A stretch of DNA of 64,000 nt from Effrenium voratum. Lineage: Eukaryota > Sar > Dinophyceae > Suessiales > Symbiodiniaceae. The notes below the pieces were generated by a model. That model had not been told where the DNA came from. It made no database searches and saw nothing but the letters and a program-made list of their open reading frames with translations. Within the stretch, counting starts at the first letter, position 1. Every line of letters starts with the position of its first letter. Below are positions 1 to 13,710 of this stretch, in pieces. The DNA lies in assembly GCA_963377175.1 (NCBI GenBank), contig CAUJNA010002924.1, positions 256,468 through 320,467 of the forward strand. The letters are read 5' to 3'. Both the position numbers and the translations under genes were made by a program.

Positions 1-742
1 GGATGGGACGGAAGGCTGCTAAGTGGTAAGGGCTTGCATATATGCCAAATGGTTGGTAAGCGTGATATTGATATCCACTTGTCAAAAGACTGTTTGAGTG
101 TGTCCTCAACTTCGCTTTTGGCGGCTGGTTTTTAACGGGAAACAAAGAAAACTGAACAGAACAACATTTTGTATGAGCGGTTCAAGGTTCTCACAAATTG
201 GGTTCCGTTGGGATGCTACACACATGATTGTCCTGACATGGGACCCTTTGATTAGAACCCGTACAGGTTTTCTTCACTGTTGTGGTGGCGAGCTGCGAAA
301 AGAACAAAACAAATTAAGTTTTGTTTGGTACCATACCAAGGGTTTCAAAGCTGTCTGAGCGTCTTTGTGACACCGGTCCGGAGCCTCTGAGGGCCATCCC
401 GGTGCATTTCGGAGCTTTTCCAAGGCGCGCACCGCGCCGAAGCGTTTCGGAGAGCCGTTTTCGCCGTGGCTTTTGTGGCTGGCTACCTGCCCAAAAACAT
501 GGCTTGCTGCAACCCCCCCCCCTCCCCCCTCAATTGTCCTGGAAAACCTTTGGTTCGCCAACCCTGTGCACATGTCAGATTTCTTCGTCGAAGACAACCC
601 TGTTCGCGTGCCAATCTTGTCCCCGCTGGCGGGAGTTGTTCCCCCCTGACAGGATTGCCACTAGTTTGGAGCCCAAGAAAATACTCCCTGTTGGTCCATG
701 ATGGTCTATGTATTAGTCATGGCCGCAGAAGGTTGACGTTAT
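1..742. other. Host DNA without a supported gene
   Basis: The host left edge is about half GC. Several overlapping frames exist on both strands, but none shows a domain or consistent coding composition. Confidence 0.5.
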
Positions 743-855
743 CTCAGTTGTTCAGTGGCGAATTATTTGTCCAACTTTTTTTTAGGTGGCCCCAGTAAAA
801 ATGGTCTTCCCCAAAAAGGGCTCCCCCTTTTTTCCAGGGTCACTGAACAACTGAG
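743..855. mobile_element. MITE-like element, family B copy 1
   Basis: A 113-bp element with perfect inverted ends CTCAGTTGTTCAGTG (743-757) and its complement (841-855), flanked by a direct repeat TTAT (739-742 and 856-859). A related copy is at 6799-6909. It has no coding capacity. Confidence 0.8.
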
Positions 856-859
856 TTAT

Positions 860-3800
860 TCATGGGTCCTTTGGGCTACTGGGATAGGAATTATGGTCTG
901 GCCATGGCAATGACTCCACTCGACCGCTCAGAACGGCCTCGACGGAGAGAGCAACTTCGGAGGAGCGAGGGGCCGGGCATTGGGAGAATGTGATTGTGTG
1001 GACGGACGAAATCCATGCACCAGTTGAAGTTGGTGGTTTATCAAGCAGGGTGTTGTCCATTCCAACTGGTGCGTTTGGTGAATTTTGTCCAATGTTGACC
1101 CCGGAAGCAACCGGAAGAAAGCCTGCAACCGAGTGATCCGGTTCCCTTCTGCTGGATTCTTTGCGAGACTTGACTCTTCGCACTTTCGCCTTGGTGGTTC
1201 ATTTTTCTTTCAACCGAAAACCTGGGGTAGACTTATAGGATACATTTTACATTTTACCAGTGACTCAAAGTGAAGCAAACAATAACATATACATTCTATA
1301 ACTGGGCCTAACTCTACTGATTTGACTTGGAAGATCAATGTCTCTTTGAAGACCCCTTTTGGCAGGGTAAGTTTATGTAGTATCCCCACCCCCTGAAGAA
1401 TGGAAGTGGGGGAGGGGGTCACCCCTGGAATTCCATGTATGGTTCCATTGTCCCATTTATGGGACAGACTAGATCAATGGAATTGGGGAGCCCCCCACCC
1501 CCCTCCGCCTACAAGTACTGTGGATGCACGAAATCCTGCACCACCCAAGAAACCCCGGTTTCTGATGATTCCCCTGTAAATTTGCCAACAAGCAATGGTT
1601 TCCCCTGGTTTCAAAGTGGTGCCAAATGGATTTCGTGCATGCTCAGTGGGGGGGATTGTGCGATCGTTTTTTTTTTTTTCTCCGTTGGGAGGAGTGCTGA
1701 AGTTCAAGAACACCAAGTCTTCGTCCATAGTCAGCAGCTCTCCAGACGCAGAGAGCGCTGCTGGGGATGGCTGGTCGTCGGAGACCCAGACAACCCCTCG
1801 AGTCGTCGATTTGTCCTCGCGGTTCGTCAAAAATGGTTAGGGACAAAGAGAACTGGTTGGTCTCTAGACTAAATATGGGTGTCCTTTTTTTATGGACCCC
1901 AAAAACTGGGTGTAGACCAGCCACCCATTGAAGCAGATCATCAATGAGTGAGAATTGAGCCAAGGGGCAACTTCGCTTGGTTACACAGTGGCTCAATGGA
2001 AAGCCATGAAGATAAGACTCTCTTGCACAAGCGGATTCGCCGGATCTAAGCTCGTGTTTGGGTTTCTATATGGGTGTGTCTCAAACATATGGGTGGCCTT
2101 CCAGGTGGTTTGCCTGAGTTTTCCCGGCCTAAAAAGGGGTACCCCCCAAAACGACAAACCCATAGTCACGATGTTCCAAAAACAAGATCCTTGTATGTGG
2201 TCTCTAAGGGGCCAATGGAGCATAGGAACAACAGTTGCAAGGTGTCTCTTGGTCTGCTTCTCATTTTCCGTAGAGGCTGGGGGGGGGGGGGGCCCTTTTC
2301 TTTGAGCTCGGATTGGTCCCAGAATCCGGGCTGCTCCAAAATGAGCCCGGCGTGTTGATAAGATGGACCACTTGAACATGCCGCCCCTCTGTAGGTGTTA
2401 ACAATCCCGCAATTTGACGGATGTTGAGCCAGCTTGTGGGATACGCACCTGAGAGTCCTATGTCTTAGCATAGCTTTACGACAGTTAAAAGTTCCTGCAA
2501 TCTCCATGATCCTTAACAAATTGGGTCATTTCCCAGAAGTAAGGGGACCCATTTTTTAAGGGTCATGGAGGCTCTAGGTTGTTCTTTGCATGCAACTCAA
2601 TTTATTCATTGCTATCGGGTTGGATCTTTAGACTTTGACTTCTTGGGAAATCAATGGCCCATTGAACCCACAAAGAGTTGAGCTTTTAGGAGAGGGGTCG
2701 TTACAGCAACCAAGCTATGATGTGTCAGGGCTTCTTGTCGACATGAACACAAAGTGACAGTGCAAGAGAACGCAGTCAACAGCAATCAAGATTTGGGAGT
2801 AGGCTAGAAGCTCTTTGTCGAGAGCGCAAGGTGGACTCAGCCACCGATTTGGTGTGGACTGGGCAAGGGAACCCCTTTTTAGGCCAAGGTGACGTGGTTT
2901 TGGGAAATCGAGGAAAACCTGAGAAGGTCACTAAAAGTTTTGGAGACACACCCAGCAGGTATCCCTTAGTTGGTGGTTTGGATTGGTGGTTTGGGGATTT
3001 GCACCCTGATTCTTGCAGAAGGTAAATGGGAAACCACTCCGTAACCACCAAACCACCAATCCAAACCACCGATTAGAGGGAGGTGGCCACATGTTTATGT
3101 GTGTTTTTGTTTGGAGTTTCGGGTTGATGTGGCAGCACATAGGCTGTACATTGTGGCATAAGAGACTTTGCACTTACTTTGTCTTGGACAGTTTTTGCGT
3201 GTCCTTGGTGAGGGTGGTTTTCCTGCGAAAGCGAGTGGTTTACGCGCGTGAAAGGTTCTGTCTATGTTCAACTTGCTGGTGCTCAGCAGGGAATGTAAGA
3301 TTGAACCCAGGGATTCCCAGAAAGGAAATCACAATGGATGGTGTATAGGGGTCATTCCTCATTCCCTACTGGGCGTCAAAGATGGACGCTTAGCTGGCCT
3401 TCTGTCTTTGAGCTTTGCGAGGAAGAAGCCTACGAATGCAGCATATGCGGCACTTCGGCGCCTGCCTCGGGTCGGCGCGGTTGTGAGCTTTGCGCTGGTT
3501 GCAATGGAAATTCGAAAGACAGCAATCGTGGAGGGTGCTCAGTTTGTGCAGATTCGGTTGGCAAGCCGTTTGTTGTTGGTTGCGCGGAGAATCATGGCTC
3601 CTTGAGTCGCCGCAGATATTGCAATGTAAGTTGATGTTGACCCCTTGCTTGACAACTCCCTAAGTAATTCATCAGGGGACCGTCCATTTGTTCTGGACAA
3701 GTTATTCATTAAGCTGTTCATTACAGCAGGCTTGCAGACTTACATATTCTTGGCCGGCAGTTTGGGAATTCAAGCTTGAACTTTGGAAACATGTGAGCCA

Positions 3801-3868
3801 GGGCCAAATCCTACAAAGACCACTTTATCAAGAGGGGTTGAATTGCATGTCCGAACTGCACAAAACCT
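860..3868. other. Host DNA without a supported gene
   Basis: This region holds dispersed repeats: a segment near 1223-1310 that recurs at 11148-11235, and one near 1520-1635 that recurs at about 4870-4975 and 58012-58095. I find no supported gene. A Cys-rich frame near 3410-3630 is ambiguous with another open frame over the same bases. Confidence 0.5.
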
Positions 3869-4240
3869 TGTAGAACGATAAGGCCCCCCCCCCCCCAAAA
3901 CCGATAACCCTCAAGTTGCGATTTCGAGCTGGAGCTGCGGAAGTGTACTTCGCGTACTAGACTTGAGCTACAAAGTTGCGATCTTCGAGCTGGAGCTGGG
4001 GAAGTGTACTTCGCGTACTGGACTTGTACTACAAAGTTGCGATTTTTTGAGCTGGAGCTGCGGAAGTGTGCTGGGTGCACTGGACTTGTAGAACAAAGTT
4101 GCGATTTTCGAGCTGGAGCTGCGGAAACGCACTTCGCGTACTAGACTTGAACTACCAAGTTGTGAATTGTTGCGACAATGCTGTGGGTGTGTTGAAGCAC
4201 TGTAGAATGATAAGGACCCCCCCAAGCCGATAACTTCAAG
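3869..4240. repeat. 60-bp tandem repeat bracketed by C-tract repeats
   Basis: Four units of 60-62 bp start at 3913, 3973, 4034 and 4096, each opening AAGTTGCGAT and carrying GAGCTGGAGCTG; a partial fifth begins at 4157. The block is bracketed by two related segments, TGTAGAA-GATAAGG, a C-run and CCGATAAC (about 3870-3908 and 4201-4234). Confidence 0.8.
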
Positions 4241-5146
4241 ATCTCCACTAAGGCCAAGCAAGAGGTTTCGGCAGTCCCTCATGCCTTTTGTTATTAACCA
4301 ACCAACCAACCAACCAACCACCAACCAACCACCCAGGCAAACCTGTCTTTCCCACGGGCTTCGGCTCGCATCCGAGGTATTTGGGCCTTCTGCCTGGGAA
4401 TTCCAAGAGCCCTACGTCCAAGCCAGCGGCGCTGAGAGCGAGCACAGTGGTGGCCTGGAACCTCAGAGTCCGACAGCCCCACGGGTTCGACGGGTTCGAT
4501 CGGCGTGTTGTTGCGGCGACAGCTTCAGACTCGCTCAGCGCAACTCAGCGCGCGGCGGTTTCTGGTTTGGGTGGAGGGAGCTGTTCCGCTATTGCTGGTT
4601 CGATAGGCGGGGAACGATGGAACGACCCCAACCCATCGCCGATGTGGCTTCCTTTATTCGGGAATCGCTAGCTTCATTCATGAGAAATGGAATGACCCCC
4701 AAGATAGCCCATCATCTTGCGTCTGAAGAAACACGCCCTCTACCCCCGAGCCTGTTTCTTTGCATACATTGATACATGGATCGATACATATATCTTCATA
4801 GCTTAAAGCAAACCAAGCCTCACATCCCAAGTCTCACATTCTCATGGGGCCCGATGGGCGTTGTTATTGTGGAAGGACGAAATCCCTTTCCACCTAGAAA
4901 GCTTTGGAATGATTCGATTCCCCTGCAAATATCCACAAACGTTATGGTCTCCCAGGGTTTCATTTTGTGGTGCGAACGGATTTTCCATCGACAAATTCCA
5001 TCGGCGATCGCGTGAGGGGCATCTCCTGGAGTTCGCCTTGGCCATTTGCTTCGCCAGCGCCGCAGATTGTCGGGCACTGGCGGAGGCAGCCACACCGGAG
5101 GAGACGAGATGGGAAATGCTTGGGGGCAGGAAGGGGAGGAGCACTT
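4241..5146. other. Host DNA; no supported gene
   Basis: It contains an (AACC)n microsatellite at about 4298-4335. A short GC-biased stretch near 5040-5115 could be exon-like, but no domain is visible. Confidence 0.4.
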
Positions 5147-5352
5147 ACCCTCCCCCAGACTAACATTGAAGCTCCCAGGACCCCTTTGGAAGACTTAGTT
5201 CCATTTACAGAGGCCTTCTGGGAGCTTCCATGTTAGACTGAGGGAGTGTACCCTCTTTCCAACGATCATGGAAGTGGACAGAGGCCTTCCCCGAAAGGAA
5301 AGTAGTCTTCCAGAACCCTCCGGTGAGCTTCCATGATTGTTGGAGGGAGGGC
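5147..5352. mobile_element. Two adjacent MITE-like elements, family D
   Basis: Two about 100-bp inverted-repeat units back to back, with ACCCTC ends and AGCTTCCATG inner arms. Related copies are at 5629-5730, 12645-12751 and 49481-49584. Confidence 0.6.
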
Positions 5353-5628
5353 AAACCTCAGTTGCAACCAAAGCCTTTTCGACCTTTCAACCTTTTGGGT
5401 TTCCTGATTTGTTCCATTTTTAGTCACGGGCCCCAAAAGGTTAACCTTTTATTCTGTGTCCTTTGGGCAACTCAGAAAAGGCTGGCCGGCTGGGCAAATT
5501 ATTGTATTCTTACCCGCGGGGTGGCTCCTGCGGAAGGCGAGACGGAGGCTCGGATCGTTGAAATATTTTTCATGGTCAGCTTGCAAATCGTTTATTTGGG
5601 CGAACCCCCTGGCCTAACAGGGGGTACC

Positions 5629-5730
5629 CTCCCCACGTTGGAATCCAGAAGGTGCCTCTCAGAAAGGAAAGCTGTCCTTCAAAACTCTCCGGTGAGCTTC
5701 CATGTGTGTTGGTGGGAGGGTAGCACGTGG
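5629..5730. mobile_element. MITE-like element, family D
   Basis: It starts TACCCTCCCCACGTTGGAA and ends TGTTGGTGGGAGGGTA; related in ends and interior to the family D copies at 5147-5352. Confidence 0.6.
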
Positions 5731-6798
5731 CGATGAACCATGGTTATAGCCCACTTGCCATGGTTGTAAGTCCCCTACGTTGGCTATAAGCATGATTACG
5801 AACCACTCCTGAGCACATAGCCGCTCACTATAAGTGCCCTCCCCCTTCAAGTAATGTACTGTATCTTGTAGGGCTTTTCAAGCACCCTAAACCCTAACCA
5901 CCCTAAGCTTCTCAAGTGATCAGAGGGAGCTCTAAGAAAGCCCCATGAAGGTCCCATGGGCTTTTGAGGCGAATGGTGCCACGTCTTTGCGGCAGGGAAC
6001 CTCTGATTGGAAGCCGGCGAAGTTTGGAAGGGTTCCCAGTTCTTTTGACGAGCGCCTTGCATGCTCATGATTCCACGCGCAGATGTGTACTTTGTGGGTA
6101 GGTTTCTGCCCATCGACCCTGATCATCGATGCTTTCTGGCCCTTTCCGGGTCTCTTGTGGAAAATTCAAGGAATCAGACATCAATTGAGCGTGGACGTTC
6201 GATACAGTTTCCATCGATTTTCCTTTGGGAGTAAGCGGAAAGCACATGTCAGAAGCACGTTCAAGATTGCAGTTGATAGGGAATCACAGCTGTGCGAGTT
6301 GTTGCCCAAGCAAGGCAAGAAGTGCCTTTGTGTGATTGGGACCTTCTTTTCCGCTTTGAGAAGTTGCCCGCAACTGGTCAGCCCCCGTTTTGGGGGGTCC
6401 CTGGCAACTGGGAGCGATGTGGCAGGCTACTTCGTTTTGCGCAGAACTCTTTTGCAGGGCTTTCATGAAAAGACGTTTACTAATTGGGTCACATGTGAAA
6501 CAGCCCCCAGTTCTATTACTCCTGCCCCCAGTTCTGTTCATGGGGCGCTCTTCGAGTGGTGATCCGTTTCTTTTATGTCAACCCCTGAGAAAAAGCCTGG
6601 GGCCGGGTGATTCATCAGGGGTTTACATGATGCATGCCTTTCGTCAACCAAAAGGCTTTGTTTGTGTGCAGGACAAGAAGGCTTTGTTTCGCCTGCGCGA
6701 GCTGGCAGAACGTGCTCCTGCCACGTTTGGGCTGCAAAAAGGGGACGCACGGATCCAAAGCTGCGGACAAATGATGTTGGACCACCATCGATGTCTGC
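5731..6798. other. Host DNA without a supported gene
   Basis: Overlapping frames on both strands show no domain or coding bias. No gene, RNA or clear repeat is supported. Confidence 0.4.
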
Positions 6799-6909
6799 CT
6801 CAGTTGTTCAGTGGCACCCTTTTTCCTTTTTTTTTGGGTGGCTGCCCCACTAGAAATGGTCTTTCCCAAAAAGGGTTCCCTTGTTTTCCAGGGTCACTGA
6901 ACAACTGAG
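6799..6909. mobile_element. MITE-like element, family B copy 2
   Basis: A 111-bp copy with the same CTCAGTTGTTCAGTG ends as 743-855. The flanks are CTGC and CTAC, a possible 4-bp duplication with one change. Confidence 0.8.
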
Positions 6910-6913
6910 CTAC

Positions 6914-7627
6914 CTATGATGAATCAAGATTGGCGGAGCCCCAAAAAATCGATGTAGAAGTGTGCATGCCCGGCCCAAACTTGGAGTTGCAATTGAATAG
7001 AATTGTTGGAACTTCCTTTTGAGAGCTTGACTGTCCAGTTGGTATTGGCGGATTTGAGTTTCCATTTGATTTAGATTTTTGATTCTATAGTGGCGCGCTG
7101 AGAGCCGTGAAATGATGTTACATTTAAGGGAAGGGCTGTGAATTACTCGCTTTTGATTGGGGGGCGACCATTTACGCAACATCATGTAAATGTATTTTGC
7201 GGTTGGGAAGCAACCGTTGGACCTGTCAATGGTTTTCTGATGGAGGAGCTGCAGCTTGAATGACTTGCCACTAGAATTGTTATTGGATGGCTTTCATCTT
7301 TTGGCAAAACTGGAGTGACACACTTTATTCCAGGGGGGATTCATTGATCGGGCCCGAGAAAGAAAAGCCTTTCATTTGCTTGACAGTATTGTTTTTTGTT
7401 TTCCCCCTTGTTGGTTTTGAAGGGACTCTATCACTACTGGGCATATCTTATTTTTCCAAACGGGGGTATTCTAGTCTTTAATGTCATCCTTGAGACCCGA
7501 CTCCTCCATAGTGGCGTACGTTGGATACCGATTGCTTCGGCGGAGCGTGCTTGACGAAGCGCTGGTCGGCGCGAAGGCAACGGAGCGTGGCTTCTTTTCA
7601 AGCGAATATTGCGAATACACTATAGTT
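6914..7627. other. Host DNA without a supported gene
   Basis: No gene is supported. Short frames of 60-90 residues lack domains. Confidence 0.4.
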
Positions 7628-7752
7628 CTAGGGGTTGATTCCCCATTCTTTTCAACCATTGTTTTTTTTTCATTAACCAGCTGTTTCCCAAGGGTTTTGG
7701 GTGGTTTTGTAGAAAGAAGGATGCCTGGAAAGAATGGGGAAGGTACCCCTAG
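7628..7752. mobile_element. MITE-like element, family C
   Basis: Inverted ends CTAGGGGTTGATTCCCCATT and its imperfect complement, ending AATGGGGAAGGTACCCCTAG. Other copies are at 39932-40063 and 56453-56580, with fragments at about 13836-13930 and 59230-59305. Confidence 0.75.
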
Positions 7753-8351
7753 AATAGTAAACCATCCGATCACATGTTGGAGATGAAGGCATTCCTTGTT
7801 TCTTATCTGCAACAGCATCGATTTATACTTATGTAGAGTATGGCCATGCTGACTCCGAATTGAGCCATGATTAAGCATAATTCAAAGGCAACGCACCAGA
7901 ATTGCCTTGTCCCCTTCGGTCAGTTTACGGGTCGATAGTAAATACAAATGTTCTGTACGGCCATGCTGACTCAGAATTGAGCCATGCTTCACATTTAAAT
8001 CTGAAATCGAAGAGAGTGCATGCGAGGGGTTCATTTGTGGGTTCATACTGTCAACAGCATCCTTCACAAATTGGGATACATGATGAAGCCCTATGAATAC
8101 TGGTATCAGCGTCTGTCCTTCTTAAGGTTGGACCCCCCGACCTGGTTTGTTTCCTTGTGGCCTTGTGGTTTCCCTTGAGCCAATACCAAAAAAGGCGTAA
8201 CTAGGGTACCTCAAAAACAAGAAAGACGAGGGCACCCACCAGGCCCCGGGTTTGATTGGCCAGGAAAGAACCTGCTGGGCCGCGGAGTCGCAGTGGCCTC
8301 GAAGGGAAATTGGTGGGTTGCTCGCCCTGGAGCTCCATGACCCTTTGAAAA
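7753..8351. other. Host DNA with a short direct repeat
   Basis: The phrase GGCCATGCTGACTC-GAATTGAGCCATG occurs at about 7840-7872 and 7959-7988. No gene is supported. Confidence 0.5.
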
Positions 8352-8452
8352 CTAGGTTTCCCAGTAGTGCCGTTTTACCTTGTTTTGGGCTTCTTTCATG
8401 GACTATAGGAAAAAGGGTGCCCTTATTCTGACCTCTCTACTGGAGGACCTAG
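8352..8452. mobile_element. MITE-like element, family A
   Basis: It starts CTAGGTTTCCCAGTAG and ends CTACTGGAGGACCTAG, with AAAA on each side. Family A copies recur on the right flank with 4-bp duplications. Confidence 0.75.
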
Positions 8453-11400
8453 AAAAAATGTCCATGACCTCTTTATTTGGGGGGAAGGTTCGCTCAAGAT
8501 CTCCAGTTCTCACTTGAAGCCCTGCTTGTTGAGGTGAGACGGGCCAAACAAGAATCCGAGCTTTCTTCACCACTAAAATGGAGCCCAAAAAGTGACGGTC
8601 ACAAAATGGGAACTCGGGGAGTGAGTGATTAATCCACTCGGGAAGTGCGTTGTTCACTTGCGAGGGGCATGGCAGAAAGGCCACTCGATTTCCCGATTCC
8701 CCAGAAAAGCCACTCGACTCAAGAATTGGCCACTCGGTTCCCTTGGGGAATCCTTCCGCTCACACGGCTCCCTAATGTTGACCCCATATGAATCACCCCC
8801 CTGTTTATTAACAGGGGGTTTTTTGGGTTTAGTGGGGAATCATCACTTTTGGAGGGGAACAGCCCCATATCAATAAACTGGGGTTGATTAATATGGGGTT
8901 AACATTACAATGAGTAACCCGAGGGTCGCTGCGTCGTGGCTGCTTGGCATCCACCTAAGGTGGTAGGAGAGTCCACGGACGACGCGACCTTGTCCCCGGC
9001 GGGGTCGGGAAGGAGTGCTGGCCCCTTCGCTCCTGAATGGACAAAATCCACTTCACGCCAGTTGGTTGTTTCTTGTCAACCAGTTTCGTTTTCTCAGGCC
9101 TGGGTAGTTTTGTCCATCCTAACTCCATACTAGTGCAGTTGTGCATACACTGTCGGAATCTTGAGACCTTAGGACGTCTTGTGCTTTAATCAAAGGCGCG
9201 CAGCACTGGTACGAATTTCGGCTATAAAGGGCTTAGTGACCTCACACCGTCCGTTTTGACGTTGGCCAATGTACGTTGCGAACACGTGCGTTTCAAAAGT
9301 CCCGTTTTACGCGTCTCAGGAAACGGGGCTGTCTTTTGCATGTCCGGCCTACTCTGGAGTAAAAGTATATGTGGCTTTCACTTGGGACAGCTTAAGAAAC
9401 TCGGAGGATTAATTAAACTGCTTTGTTGACTTTGGGTAAACGCCTTTCCCACATCGCCGCCGATCCGGAGCATGACATTCTTTCCTGGACCCCTAGAAAA
9501 GGCATTTCTACTGATTGCAGCATTGATCCCTTGTCTAGATTGCAAGATTGATCCCTTTTCTGGTTCAAGATGTTCTTCAAAGGAAGGCCAAACATGCATT
9601 TTCAACTAGGTGCAAAATGCTTTCCTGTACCGGTTGGCGTCCGAGAGTCTTCCGACGGTCTTCCTGTTCTCTTCGGGTAGTCTTCGGGTCGTCTTCGCGT
9701 AGTCTTTTCCGGTAGTCTGCCGGTAGTCTCGGAAGTGCTAAAATGGGTATGGGGCAAAATTGAACCACAAGGGGACCGCAGGTTTTAGTCTGGTTTCCGT
9801 TTACCAAACTATTCCATTTTGGGTATACATTATTGTTTGCCCACACCCAAAGGCATTTGTGGTGCTTGTCGGCCTCTTCCCGAGCCCTGGAAGACGCGCC
9901 GCGGACCCCAGCTAGCCCAAACGACTCAAATGCGGTTTGCGGGGCTCGGAAGCAGAACGAGGTTCACGGGCTCTTGAGCAACCCAAAGGTCGTTTGGGGG
10001 CTAAGCACAGGGCTCAGATAGGGGTCAGATACGCTGCTAAGTGACTAGTTCCCCCCCTTTGCATTGAACCCTCTAAGTGACAGCATCATGCGGAATCATG
10101 ATTCCCGCCCAAACCCGACCCTCTTAAGAGGGAGTTTTACAGTCAGGCTGGTTTCATCACATGAGACAAGCCTGACTCTAAAACGCCCTACAATGTGAAG
10201 CCAAAAGGACAACCACCTATTCTGACATGTGCGACATTTACCCACTTGAAGTCTGGAAAATTCATACAACCCCTTCGGTGAAGGCCTTTGCTGTCCTCCC
10301 GTGGTGAGTCTCACGCTGGTAGTTACAACTTGAGTGATGTTTGCAACTTTAACTCAAGAACTTGGGAGGGGGGCGGGCGTCGCCTTCCTCACTCGAAGAG
10401 GGTGCCTCCTATGGGATTGTGAAGGCTGTCGCAGCTTCTTTGGCGATCCAACGCTCGAAATCCCAAGGCAGAGGTTTGAGCTTGGACCTGTGCAATGTTT
10501 GCGTAACGCGATATGCCCCCTATTGAACTTGTGCGATTCCACGAATGTCCTGCCAGCCAGCAGATCAAAGGTGTAGCAGACATTCGAATCAAATGAAACC
10601 TTCATGACCCAGCAGCAGAAACCTCCACAGACCATTGATCAAAGCATTAAGTGGAAGACTATCCAAACTCGAAGCCTCCAATGGCTTTGAGTTCGGCCCG
10701 GGTTTTGCTATTCTTTGTTTATGTTGTGTTAGTTCGGGCAACGTTTTGAAGTAGTCTTTCCAACTCAAGCAGGTCGCATGGAGGGTATCATGTCCACTTT
10801 CCCCCACAGAAGCTAATCGGGGGTACAGACTTCCACAAAGCTTTGGGCAATACCCTGAGATGGGTTTCTGTCAGGAACCCTATTGTTCTTGGACATTTGG
10901 TTTTTGCCATTTGAGAGTGGTGATTTGGATGGGTTTTTGGAGGCTCACGAAAGTTTTGTTTTTCTTCTTTCGTTTTGGGTTCCCTTCAAGCATCAACCAA
11001 AAGGGGTTCCCCATTTTCAGACCCACCGATATATCATGATCCGAGGGTTGGTTCCCTCGGCCAGGCGGAGTTGGTGTTCGCTTTCCTGGACTCAGCGGCA
11101 AATTCCAGGCCTAGTACAAATTTCTTAAGAACTTTCCAGCCACAAGACTGGGGTAGACTTAGGATACATTTTTAGATTTTACCAGTGACTCAACGGGAAG
11201 CAAACAATAGAATATACATTCTATAACAGGGCCTTAGTCCAATCATGAAGATTGCAGCCCCATTGGAGACCTAGGATAAACATGCACCAGACCTAGGAAA
11301 ACAAATCCACGTCATTGGCTAGGAATCCGGAAATCGTTTTGAGGATTGATCGAGTAAGTTGGTTGCCTTTTAACAGTTGAGACACCCTTTCAGTTGTTCA

Positions 11401-11638
11401 GTAGCCATTCTCCAGTTTGAGTTGATTGCCTCCTAAATATGATTAACGCAGGCAAAAAGGATTCCAATTTATTATCGTCCGCCAGAGTTACTGGGCTAGT
11501 GGGCAGTACATGAAGACATATGGTTGAAGTTGGCGGCCAAACGGGCGATTGGCTATAGGAGTTTGGCCGCTGACTCTGGCTAATTGTAGTCCAAGACGCT
11601 GTTGTTCAAAATCGGTCCGCGAGATCCTTTTGCCAGGT
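8453..11638. other. Host DNA without a supported gene
   Basis: It contains a short perfect-looking hairpin at 10134-10184 (17-bp arms around GTTTTACAGTCAGGCT) and a GTCTTC-rich low-complexity stretch near 9645-9730. No frame shows a domain. Confidence 0.45.
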
Positions 11639-11745
11639 TACTTTGGTGCATGTTGCTTGGATGTTAGGATTTTAACTTTTACCAACTAATGGGTTTTCCA
11701 TTAAACCACTAAAAGTTAAACTTTTAGCAGGCAAGCAGAAAGCAA
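11639..11745. mobile_element. MITE-like element, family E
   Basis: A motif CTTTGGTGCAT, GGATGTTAGGATTTTAACTT, then AAAAGTTAAACTTTT, with TTAACTTTT / AAAAGTTAA inverted arms. Related copies are at 45252-45357 and 56704-56790, with diverged ones near 48968-49057. Confidence 0.65.
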
Positions 11746-12368
11746 CCGAGGTTAGAGGTGTGGTTTCTGTGGTGTTTGTCCCACTACGGAATAGGGATCC
11801 AAACTCCCATTTTAAGAACAGTGCCCAGGTGCCACTCGCGAAAGGATCTGGCTCTACCACTTTGGAGGACTTGGTTTTGGCAAGATGCTGATCCAACCAA
11901 CCAAGAGAGGAGCTTTCCGAAGCAAGATGGATCACTGGCCGGTTGCTAAGGCAGCGCTTGACTTTTTGTTTCTTAGCACTTGTTGTCGTTCCTATGTTCA
12001 TTCTCGAAAATTCTCCATAGCGCCTAAATCCGCCAGCCTCACTGTACGAGCTTGGTACTCTGGTGGAACCTCCCCTGAGGATCCAAGCACAGCCTATTGG
12101 GGGTCATTTAAAAGGCACAATTCCTACCTACATGGATCCTCCGGACCTTCGTTCGGTTGCCTTGGTCATCACCAGGTTTACTCACCTCAACGTGACCAAA
12201 CTGTAAGGGTCGAACGCATGTTTGTTGTTTGAACCTCTAATTCTTGCCTTCTGGTCTCTTTTCCCATGCGCTTCTCCGTCTATTTGTGTGTGGTTTCCCC
12301 GGTCATCCCATGTTCATCGGACCATGTATTTGATCAACCCCCATGTGCCAAGCGTCTCTCCCACTAAC
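11746..12368. other. Host DNA without a supported gene
   Basis: Only short frames without domains are present. Confidence 0.4.
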
Positions 12369-12557
12369 ATGGCACCAGGGGTTCCCTCCAAGAGGAAACG
12401 ATCTGCAGCCAGGCCTAGCGGCTACAGCCGCAAGGGCTCTGCCAGCAGCGTGAGCGGCCCCTCCAGCTGGGATTTCTTTCATGGGATGGGATGGCGGAGG
12501 TGCAGTCGAGAGATCGGTTTGCTACGAGCCCGAGCCAACCTGAACCAACCAAAGTAG
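12369..12557 (+). CDS. Possible host exon or small basic protein
   Basis: From an ATG at 12369 the frame reads MAPGVPSKRKRSAARPSGYS and then a Ser/Gly stretch, with a nuclear-localisation-like KRKR. Third positions are GC-rich, unlike surrounding sequence. The frame ends at 12557 without a known domain. It may be a first exon that continues elsewhere, or chance. Confidence 0.25.
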   Translation: MAPGVPSKRKRSAARPSGYSRKGSASSVSGPSSWDFFHGMGWRRCSREIGLLRARANLNQPK

Positions 12558-12644
12558 CCAGCCAATCAAGGACGCAAGAATAAACTCCTCCAACAAGTCA
12601 ACCTCTTGCAACACCGTTCCTGAAAAGGGACATCGAAGGCCACC

Positions 12645-12751
12645 TACCCTCCCATCCACAAACATGGAACCAGACTAGAGGGTGCTGGAAGACAACTTTC
12701 CTTTACAAGGATTCTTCTGGTGGCTTCCATGGCAACGTGGACAGGAGGGTA
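12645..12751. mobile_element. MITE-like element, family D
   Basis: It starts TACCCTCCCATCCACAAACA and ends GGACAGGAGGGTA, with inner CATGG arms. Confidence 0.6.
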
Positions 12752-12866
12752 ACCATTTTTGTTCGACATTTGTTTATCTAGGCGTTTCGTTTCTCCCAAC
12801 GGTGAAGCCTTCTGGTTGGCATTCCAATAAAAAATCAAAAGAAAGCCGACCATTCCAGGGGTCCCG

Positions 12867-13710
<844 letters not shown>

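Noticed and set aside
3264..3634. Cys-rich frame (CSICG ... CELCAGCNG) resembling a zinc domain
   Set aside because: A second open frame covers the same bases, cysteine spacing fits no family I know, and there is no start or splice support.
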